A stretch of DNA of 11,843 nucleotides. Source: Bacteroidales bacterium (lineage in GTDB: Bacteria > Bacteroidota > Bacteroidia > Bacteroidales > VadinHA17). Below are positions 6,363-11,843 of the stretch, in pieces. The notes under the pieces are model-generated. The model was given only the letters and a program-made list of their open reading frames with translations, ran no database searches and had not been told where the DNA came from. The stretch's first letter is position 1. Each line of letters begins with the position of its first letter. The stretch lies in contig DOTV01000084.1 in the NCBI GenBank assembly GCA_003520925.1, positions 1 to 11,843 on the forward strand, given 5' to 3'. The translations under genes were made by a program, and so were the position numbers.

Positions 6363-8180
6363 CTAACTAATAGGTTTCGTTTTTTCTTTAAGCCAGCTCT
6401 TTTCTTCAGCTGTCAGGTGTGGGCTGAGTTTATCATAAACCTCTGTATGGTATGAATTTAGCCAACCGATTTCTTTCTGATCGAGCAGAGACTTATCAAT
6501 AAGCGATTTTTCGATATAGCACAACGAAACGGTGTCAAATTTTAGGAACTGACCAAATTCAGTCTCTTCATCCTCGTAACATATAATTAGGTTCTCAATC
6601 CTTATCCCGTACTCTCCTTCCCTGTAAATTGCTGGTTCATTTGAGGTCAGCATTCCTGCCTCTATCGTAGTTTTATTATCGGCCGGACTTATGCTTTGCG
6701 GACCTTCATGAACATTAAGGCAGTATCCCACTCCATGACCTGTTCCATGGGCATAGTTCATTCCCGATCCCCACATAGCTCTTCTGGCAATAAAGTCAAG
6801 CTGGTATCCCCTTGTCCCATTAGGGAATTTTGCAAGTGCAAGGTTGATATGCCCTTTAAGGATAAGTGTAAAATCCCGTTTCTGCTGTGAAGAAGGGATT
6901 CCTACAGTTATTGTTCTTGTAATATCGGTCGTTCCGCCCAGGTACTGGCCTCCCGAATCAACAAGAAGCAATCCTCTTTCTCCTATCACCACTCCCGGGC
7001 TTTCCTCAGGATTGTAATGCGGCAGGGCACTGTTTTCATTAAAAGCAACAATTGCCGTAAAGGATAATCCTAAAAAGTCCTTTTGCTTCGATCTCAGCTC
7101 CAGAAGTTTCTCAGAAAGAGAGTATTCAGTCATCAGCTCCCTGCCATGATTACTTTCGAACCAGTGAAAGAATTTCGTTAGCGCCACTCCGTCACGGATC
7201 ATTACCCCGGAGATGTTCGCTATTTCAGTTTTGTTCTTTATTGATTTAAGCCTTGCAGGGATACTTAAATCTTCTATAAGTTTTGAATTCCCCGGAATTG
7301 AATTTAAAAGTTCAACTGAAGTGCTTTGCGGATTTAACAATACAGAATGGCCTTCGGTAACGGATGATAATACCCCAGTTATCTCTTCATAAGGAAGAAT
7401 TACAACGCCAAGCCTGTCAAATTCAGATGCAAGCTTTACCGGAATTTTATTTTCATCAATAAACAGTAATATCTGTTTTGCCCCAATAAGTGAAAATGAC
7501 AAGAGTAAAGGACTGTATTTAAGATCACCTCCCCGAATATTGAGAAGCCACATTATATCATCGGTCGAGGTGAGAAGATGAAAGTCAGCACCCTGTTTAT
7601 TCATTTGATCCCTCACTTCACTGATCTTGGCTGACCTTCCCTTTCCTGAATACTCAACAGAATGATCAAAAGCCTGTGAAAAAGGTAATTGAGGCCGGTT
7701 GGTCCATATAGGGGAAATAAGGTCACTCTTAACATCAAACGAAACCATTTTACCGTCGAGGCTCTTTTCAAGTCTTCTGAAAGCGGCAGCTGAAAAGATA
7801 CGCCCGTCAAGGCCGATTTTATCTCCTTTTTTTGCATTTTCGGAAATATAATCCATGTAGTCATTTCTCTGAAATGCACCTGGCGCGACAAATTCATAGC
7901 CTGAACCGGCAAGCTGTTTTTCAGCCTGGATAAAGTATCTGGAATCGGTCCACAAACCTGCGAAAGTATCTGTTAAAACCACTGTTGCAGCAGAGCCGGT
8001 AAATCCTGTAAGCCATTTGATTATCTGCCAGTGATCGGGAACATATTCCCCTAGGTGAGGGTCGGCAAAGGGAATTATATAAAAGTCCAGGCTGTTCTGT
8101 TTCAAAGCAGCCCTGATATGTTTTAGATTCTCCGCTGACGCGGAATTATGAACCATTCCTTTCTTCTGGTTATTATCCAT
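6363..8180 (-). CDS. pepP: Xaa-Pro aminopeptidase (M24B family, three-domain type)
   Basis: The enzyme removes the N-terminal residue from peptides with proline in second position. At 605 aa it has the long, eukaryotic XPNPEP1-like layout: two creatinase-type N-terminal domains (about residues 18-150 and 155-310), the pita-bread catalytic domain (about 315-535) and the extra M24 C-terminal segment (about 545-603). The five dinuclear metal ligands are all present: D408 (LLLVDSGG), D419 (TTDITRT), H482 (HGTGHGVGY), E515 (TSNEPAIY) and E529 (GIRIENL); H388 in LPHYNP is the usual catalytic histidine. There is no signal peptide, so it is probably cytoplasmic. The ATG at 8180 has no clear ribosome binding site; a second ATG (Met9) is immediately preceded by AAAGGA, too close for standard spacing. 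It is the last gene of the minus-strand group, 49 bp after pntB. The family call is firm; the symbol is by homology. Confidence 0.94.
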   Translation of the reverse strand: MDNNQKKGMVHNSASAENLKHIRAALKQNSLDFYIIPFADPHLGEYVPDHWQIIKWLTGFTGSAATVVLTDTFAGLWTDSRYFIQAEKQLAGSGYEFVAPGAFQRNDYMDYISENAKKGDKIGLDGRIFSAAAFRRLEKSLDGKMVSFDVKSDLISPIWTNRPQLPFSQAFDHSVEYSGKGRSAKISEVRDQMNKQGADFHLLTSTDDIMWLLNIRGGDLKYSPLLLSFSLIGAKQILLFIDENKIPVKLASEFDRLGVVILPYEEITGVLSSVTEGHSVLLNPQSTSVELLNSIPGNSKLIEDLSIPARLKSIKNKTEIANISGVMIRDGVALTKFFHWFESNHGRELMTEYSLSEKLLELRSKQKDFLGLSFTAIVAFNENSALPHYNPEESPGVVIGERGLLLVDSGGQYLGGTTDITRTITVGIPSSQQKRDFTLILKGHINLALAKFPNGTRGYQLDFIARRAMWGSGMNYAHGTGHGVGYCLNVHEGPQSISPADNKTTIEAGMLTSNEPAIYREGEYGIRIENLIICYEDEETEFGQFLKFDTVSLCYIEKSLIDKSLLDQKEIGWLNSYHTEVYDKLSPHLTAEEKSWLKEKTKPIS

Positions 8181-8184
8181 TTAT

Positions 8185-8200
8185 TGATCAGCACTGATCA
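8185..8200. promoter_or_regulatory. Short perfect palindrome TGATCAG-CA-CTGATCA upstream of the aminopeptidase gene
   Basis: Two 7-bp arms are perfectly complementary around a 2-bp centre, 4 bp upstream of the aminopeptidase start codon and about 30 bp downstream of the pntB stop codon. The position would suit an operator for a dimeric regulator or a small leader structure near the ribosome binding region. The function is unknown, and with no second copy in the window it could be chance. Confidence 0.35.
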
Positions 8201-8229
8201 CAGAGCCGTGCTATCGTCTTTGAGTTTGC

Positions 8230-9666
8230 TTACAAGTTCTTGATCTCATTTACCAGGTTCTGCAGGGTGCTTTTTGCATCGCCGAAAAGCATTCTGGTCT
8301 TGTTGTTAAAGAACAGCATATTTTCAATGGCCGCGTAACCTTTACCCATCCCACGTTTCATTACAATGATGTTTCTTGCATCACGTGCTTTGATAATCGG
8401 CATGCCATATATCGGGCTTGAAGGATCATCCTCAGCTGCCGGATTGACAACATCATTTGCACCAATAACTATCAGAACATCAGTATTTGGCAGATCAGGA
8501 TTAATCTCATCGCTTTCAATAAGCTGTTCATAAGGCACATCTGCTTCGGCAAGAAGCACATTCATGTGCCCCGGCATCCTGCCGGCAACGGGGTGAATTG
8601 CATATTTCACCTCAACACCTTTTTCTTCGAGAAGTTTATCAAGTTCATGGCATATATGCTGAGCCTGTGCAACTGCAAGGCCGTATCCAGGAACAATTAC
8701 AACTTTCTTTGAATAACTCAGGAGTACTGCGGCATCTGAAAGTGAAATCTCTTTTACAGTGCCGGCTTCGGCGGCATTCGATTTCCCACCTCCGCCAAAA
8801 ACACCAACAATTACATTCAGCAAAGACCGGTTCATTGCCTTGCACATAAGAACCGTAAGAATGGTACCGGCAGAGCCGACAAGGATCCCGCCTGTCAGCA
8901 TTGCCTGGTTGTTATACAGAAATCCTCCCATTGCCGCTGCAACACCTGTGAATGAGTTAAGAAGTGATATCACCACCGGCATATCTGCTCCTCCGATTGG
9001 CATTACAAAAAGGACTCCGTAAATTACGGCAACTGCAAACATTACATAAATATAGGTAGTAAGCTCAGCACTTGCCTGAACATTCCGCGTCATTATGAAG
9101 ACTATGAATCCAATGAGAACAGTCAGTATTGAAAGATTAACGTATTTCATTGCTTTTATTCTCATATCCCCTATCCAGCCGTCAAGCTTCCCGAATGCTA
9201 TCATGCTGCCTGCCCAGGAAACCGTTCCAATCACAAGCCCGAGAAGTATTGCCAGAACATGACCGTTTGCCATCCCCGATCTTGCTATCAGTTCCGGATC
9301 AACATGAGGGAATTCCATCATGGAGATAAGGGCAGCGGCAGCTCCTCCCATCCCGTTAAAAAATGATACAAGCTGAGGCATTGCTGTCATCCTGACTTTT
9401 TTGGCAATCACCCACCCAATTGCTGTCCCGATCGCTATGGCTGTGAGGATATATGGAATATTGCCGATTGGTTCACCATCTTTTTTATGAAAAAGTATCG
9501 TGGCAATAATTGCAAAACCCATCCCGAAGGCAGCCAGAGTATTCCCCCGTCGCGCCGTAAGAGGATGGCTAAGCATTTTTAAACCTATGACAAACAAAAC
9601 GGAGGCAATAATATAAGTAATCTCCAGTATCGTTATTCCACCTGTAAACTGAGATATTCCGCTCAT
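8230..9666 (-). CDS. pntB: NAD(P) transhydrogenase subunit beta (membrane domain plus NADP(H)-binding domain III)
   Basis: This is the beta chain of the proton-translocating nicotinamide nucleotide transhydrogenase, which uses the proton gradient to drive hydride transfer from NADH to NADP+ at the inner membrane. Residues about 10-290 hold some eight or nine hydrophobic helices (for example ITYIIASVLFVIGLKML and AVAVIYGVLFVMPIGGADMP). Residues about 305-478 are the NADP(H) domain, with GYGLAVAQ (327-334), AGRMPGHMNVLLAEA (361-375), GANDVVNPAA (402-411) and KRGMGKGYA (437-445), all family hallmarks. Length (478 aa) is normal. In the MPQLVSFFNGMGG stretch N104 takes the place of the E. coli proton-channel histidine (His91), a variation seen in split bacterial enzymes. 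It lies 32 bp after pntA2 in the same direction. The leader carries AGTTTAGAATTTG (plus strand, 9675-9687), shared with the pntA1 leader. Confidence 0.96.
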   Translation of the reverse strand: MSGISQFTGGITILEITYIIASVLFVIGLKMLSHPLTARRGNTLAAFGMGFAIIATILFHKKDGEPIGNIPYILTAIAIGTAIGWVIAKKVRMTAMPQLVSFFNGMGGAAAALISMMEFPHVDPELIARSGMANGHVLAILLGLVIGTVSWAGSMIAFGKLDGWIGDMRIKAMKYVNLSILTVLIGFIVFIMTRNVQASAELTTYIYVMFAVAVIYGVLFVMPIGGADMPVVISLLNSFTGVAAAMGGFLYNNQAMLTGGILVGSAGTILTVLMCKAMNRSLLNVIVGVFGGGGKSNAAEAGTVKEISLSDAAVLLSYSKKVVIVPGYGLAVAQAQHICHELDKLLEEKGVEVKYAIHPVAGRMPGHMNVLLAEADVPYEQLIESDEINPDLPNTDVLIVIGANDVVNPAAEDDPSSPIYGMPIIKARDARNIIVMKRGMGKGYAAIENMLFFNNKTRMLFGDAKSTLQNLVNEIKNL

Positions 9667-9698
9667 CTTTAAATAGTTTAGAATTTGACGATTTCTGA

Positions 9699-10001
9699 TT
9701 ACTTCTTCTTTTTGAACATTTCAAGCATCCTGTCGGTCACAACAAAGCCTCCAACGACGTTCAACGTTCCCAGAACGACTGCCAGGAATCCAAGAATCAT
9801 TGAGCCTGTTGTGGCGGCATGTCCCATAACAATGATGGCACCTATAATTACTACTCCATGGATCGCATTAGCCCCCGACATAAGAGGTGTATGCAGTATT
9901 GCAGGTACATGGCTTATCACTTCAATGCCAAGAAAGATTGAAAGGATAACAATGAAAATTGCCTCCCTGTGCTGTAAAAAGAATTCTGAAAACTGTTCCA
10001 T
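9699..10001 (-). CDS. pntA2: NAD(P) transhydrogenase subunit alpha part 2 (membrane segment)
   Basis: This 100-aa polypeptide is the separate membrane part of the alpha subunit; in E. coli the same segment is fused to the NAD-binding domain. It has three hydrophobic helices (about residues 14-31, 45-63 and 67-88) and the hallmark VPAILHTPLMSGANAIHGVV (residues 32-51). H48 in NAIHG is the histidine often present where the beta chain lacks its own channel histidine; here beta has N104, so the pair is consistent. The basic tail ends in KKKK. The gene starts 6 bp after the pntA1 stop codon and is followed 32 bp later by pntB, as in the three-gene transhydrogenases such as that of Rhodospirillum rubrum. 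It has its own ATG and stop, so the split is genuine rather than a frameshift. Confidence 0.94.
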   Translation of the reverse strand: MEQFSEFFLQHREAIFIVILSIFLGIEVISHVPAILHTPLMSGANAIHGVVIIGAIIVMGHAATTGSMILGFLAVVLGTLNVVGGFVVTDRMLEMFKKKK

Positions 10002-10007
10002 AATTGA

Positions 10008-11138
10008 CTATTTAATACCCAGCATCTGTTTGACTCTCTGACTTACGTATTCTCGGTTATGAATTGCTGTCGTGCCATTGATTATGTCATCCTGTAAGTT
10101 AAGCTGAAGACTTCCATCTTTACCGATCATAATCTTCAGCAGATTAATAACATTTGAACCGAACATCTTGCTTGCATCTGACGGCATCTCGGAAGCAAAG
10201 TCCGATTTTCCGACAATAGTAATCCCATTGACTGAAATAGTTTTGTTGTTTTCAGTAAGCTCACAATTACCGCCGCTCGATGCTGCAAGGTCAACAATAA
10301 TTGATCCTGGTCTCATTGACCTCACAGTATCACCAAGGATCAGGACCGGAGCTTTTTTACCCGGAATCTGTGCAGTTGCAATAACCACATCAGCGGCAAT
10401 TGCTTTTTTCTGGATAAGCTCCTGCTGTTTCTTTCTGAACTCCTCAGTCTGTTCAACTGCATAGCCACCGGCTGATGAGTCTTCCTTTGCTCCTTCAACC
10501 TCAATGAATTTTCCGCCAAGGCTCTTTACCTCTTCCCTGACTGCTGATCTGACATCAAAAACCTCAACGACAGCTCCAAGCTTACGGGCAATTGCAATTG
10601 CCTGGAGTCCGGCAACGCCAGCTCCCAGAATCAGAACTTTTGAGGGTTTGATAGTTCCTGAGGCTGACATGAACATAGGAAAGAATTTAGGAAGGGAGGA
10701 TGCTGCAGTAAGGACAGCTTTATATCCTGCAACTGTTGCCATCGACGAAAGTATATCCATCGACTGTGCCCGGGTAGTCCTTGGGATCAGATCGAGTGCA
10801 AGGACTGTCAGTCCCCTTACCCTTGCATTTTCAAGCCATTTGCTGTTATCTACAGGATTGACGACAGAGCAGATCACCTGTCCTTCACTAAATGAATCCG
10901 CTTTTTCTTCAAGCGGTGGGTTTACACATAACAAAAAAGATGACTTTGATATCAAATCCACTCTACTGGCTAATGATGCACCGGCCGCAATATAATCAGC
11001 GTCCGAGGCCCAGGCTTTGTCACCTGCCCCGTTTTCGACTATGATATCAACACCCAGCTTTTTAGTTACGGCAACTTCACCCGGAAGCATTGCCACTCTT
11101 TTTTCTGCCCCGGATTCTTTAAGTATGCCAATAACCAT
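10008..11138 (-). CDS. pntA1: NAD(P) transhydrogenase subunit alpha part 1 (NAD(H)-binding domain I)
   Basis: This is the soluble, peripheral domain that binds NADH and passes hydride to the NADP domain of PntB. I place the start at the ATG at 11138 (MVIGILKESGAEKRVAMLPG, the standard family N-terminus); the in-frame TTG nine bases upstream would only add three residues. With that numbering (376 aa), R120, Q125, D128 and S131 of RTTRAQSMDILSS correspond to the conserved R-Q-D-S hydride-site residues of the R. rubrum protein (Arg127, Gln132, Asp135, Ser138). GAGVAGLQA (172-180) is the dinucleotide-binding turn, and D195 at the end of VEVFD should bind the adenosine ribose. GGYAVE (Y226) marks the mobile loop. 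The resemblance to alanine dehydrogenase is expected from shared ancestry; the RAQSMD motif and the neighbours settle the identity. It is the first gene of the pnt cluster. Confidence 0.95.
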   Translation of the reverse strand: MVIGILKESGAEKRVAMLPGEVAVTKKLGVDIIVENGAGDKAWASDADYIAAGASLASRVDLISKSSFLLCVNPPLEEKADSFSEGQVICSVVNPVDNSKWLENARVRGLTVLALDLIPRTTRAQSMDILSSMATVAGYKAVLTAASSLPKFFPMFMSASGTIKPSKVLILGAGVAGLQAIAIARKLGAVVEVFDVRSAVREEVKSLGGKFIEVEGAKEDSSAGGYAVEQTEEFRKKQQELIQKKAIAADVVIATAQIPGKKAPVLILGDTVRSMRPGSIIVDLAASSGGNCELTENNKTISVNGITIVGKSDFASEMPSDASKMFGSNVINLLKIMIGKDGSLQLNLQDDIINGTTAIHNREYVSQRVKQMLGIK

Positions 11139-11148
11139 TTTATTCAAG

Positions 11149-11170
11149 TTTGGAGTTTAGAATTTGGAGT
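11149..11170. repeat. Direct repeat TTTGGAGT x2 in the pntA1 leader
   Basis: TTTGGAGT occurs at 11149-11156 and again at 11163-11170, a 14-bp period, directly upstream of the pntA1 start on the minus strand. The overlapping string AGTTTAGAATTTG (11154-11166) recurs exactly at 9675-9687 upstream of pntB. A short palindrome GTTAA-AAAA-TTAAC lies nearby at 11183-11196. The role is unknown: a shared control site or the remnant of an interspersed repeat are both possible. Confidence 0.5.
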
Positions 11171-11213
11171 CTGGATTTTTCTGTTAAAAAATTAACACCA
11201 AAATAACGATTAT

Positions 11214-11843
11214 TTATTCTTTACCAAAGAAACTCTTGAGCCAGAATTTGTTTGCCTCGGTTCTGGAATGGATTGCTTTGGCCCCACCCCACCCATGACG
11301 GCCGTTAGGGTAAAGCATGAACTGAAATGACTTGCCTTTATCCTGAAGCCTTGATATAAGATAAATTGAGTTCTGCATATGTACATTATCATCAAGATCT
11401 CCATGGGTCATATAGAGCTTCCCCTTGTAGTTCTCGGCAAATGTCAGTGTTGATGCATCTTTATACCCCTCAGGATTATTTTGTGGGGTGTCCATATACC
11501 TTTCAGTATAAATATCATCATAAAGACGCCAGTCTGTAACTGATGATCCGGCAAATCCATGAGTCCAGAAATCAGCACCTTTGGTCATTGCCAGACAGGT
11601 CATGTAGCCGCCGTATGAGCTGCCGGTTATACCCATTCGCGTTCCGTCGACATAGGGCTTTGTCCGAAGCCATTTAACCGCATCTTCATAATCAAGGATC
11701 TCCCATTTCCCAAGACTGCGATGAAGATAATCGAGACCTCTCTTCCCGAACTGTCCGGAGCCCCTGTGATCAACAGTAAAAGTAATAATCCCGTTCTGCG
11801 AATCCCACGAAGGAGAATTGCCCTGCCATCTGTTATATACGTT
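11214..11843 (-). CDS. S9 family (prolyl oligopeptidase / dipeptidyl-peptidase IV type) serine peptidase, C-terminal part, cut by the window edge
   Basis: The reading frame is open from the stop codon at 11214 to the end of the window, giving the last 209 residues; the gene continues beyond 11843. Numbering from the edge, the alpha/beta-hydrolase catalytic domain shows VDHRGSGQFGKRG, then EDAVKWLRTKPYVDGTRMG, the nucleophile S76 in GSSYGGYM, the acid D151 in HGDLDDNVHMQ and H183 in NGRHGW. That spacing matches S9B/DPP-type enzymes (human DPP4 Ser630, Asp708, His740). The C-terminus FWLKSFFGKE is normal for the family, so the protein is complete at this end. The beta-propeller and any signal peptide lie outside the window, so cell location cannot be read. 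It precedes pntA1 by 75 bp in the same direction. Confidence 0.92.
   Translation of the reverse strand, partial: NVYNRWQGNSPSWDSQNGIITFTVDHRGSGQFGKRGLDYLHRSLGKWEILDYEDAVKWLRTKPYVDGTRMGITGSSYGGYMTCLAMTKGADFWTHGFAGSSVTDWRLYDDIYTERYMDTPQNNPEGYKDASTLTFAENYKGKLYMTHGDLDDNVHMQNSIYLISRLQDKGKSFQFMLYPNGRHGWGGAKAIHSRTEANKFWLKSFFGKE

Noticed and set aside
9685..10041. Plus-strand open frame of 118 codons opposite pntA2
   Set aside because: It is antisense to a clear transhydrogenase membrane subunit; its Thr/Pro/Ile-rich composition mirrors the hydrophobic codons of the real gene.
10504..10995. Open frame of 163 codons on the plus strand opposite pntA1
   Set aside because: It lies wholly inside the well-supported pntA1 gene on the other strand, has low-complexity Ser/Thr/Pro/Ala composition typical of antisense translation, and matches no family I recognise.
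9699..11138. Possible frameshift splitting a single pntA gene
   Set aside because: Each part has its own start and stop, matches the natural domain boundary, and the three-gene form is established in other bacteria.
11214..11636. Reading the S9 peptidase as a complete 140-aa protein starting at the methionine at 11636
   Set aside because: The frame stays open to the window edge and the 69 codons upstream encode conserved S9 sequence (VDHRGSGQFGKRG), so that methionine is internal.

Overview
The window looks like chromosomal DNA of a member of the Bacteroidota, probably an environmental Bacteroidales/Marinilabiliales-type organism. The evidence is a sigma factor gene overlapping a TonB-domain membrane protein gene, a SusC-type VVVVGYG peptide, exported glycoside hydrolase-type proteins, weak or absent Shine-Dalgarno sequences, a three-gene split transhydrogenase, and AT-leaning spacers with degenerate palindromic repeats. 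The species cannot be fixed from the sequence alone.

Left half (plus strand). An ECF-type sigma factor gene (26-628) overlaps by 17 bp a gene for a single-pass membrane protein (612-1652). That protein has an anti-sigma-like N-terminus, a long periplasmic linker, a SusC/TonB-box-like peptide and a TonB C-terminal domain. After a palindromic spacer come two exported proteins of glycoside hydrolase type. One is a TIM-barrel protein with a C-terminal carbohydrate-binding-like domain (1932-3935). The other is a lipoprotein of the DUF1680/GH127 beta-L-arabinofuranosidase superfamily (4055-6115) that keeps the Zn/Cys catalytic signature. Together they suggest polysaccharide or glycoside breakdown at the cell envelope. 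No SusC/SusD pair lies in the window, so a complete polysaccharide utilisation locus cannot be claimed.

Middle (6116-6362). The plus-strand and minus-strand genes converge here on a half-element of the same ~10.5 bp-periodic repeat family, followed by a nested, C/G-run-rich double palindrome of about 160 bp that could act as a bidirectional terminator.

Right half (minus strand). Reading leftwards: the C-terminal catalytic part of an S9 prolyl-oligopeptidase/DPP-type peptidase (cut by the window edge), then pntA1, pntA2 and pntB (proton-translocating NAD(P) transhydrogenase split into three chains), then a full-length three-domain Xaa-Pro aminopeptidase. Gaps are 6 to about 75 bp, so these genes may form one transcription unit. 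Transhydrogenase couples the proton gradient to NADPH formation; the flanking peptidases are both of proline-related families.

The observations most worth a second look are the TonB-box-like peptide lying in cis to a TonB domain in the sigma-linked protein, the three related helical-period repeats after the plus-strand genes, the nested palindrome at the convergent junction, and the shared 13-nt leader motif before pntA1 and pntB.
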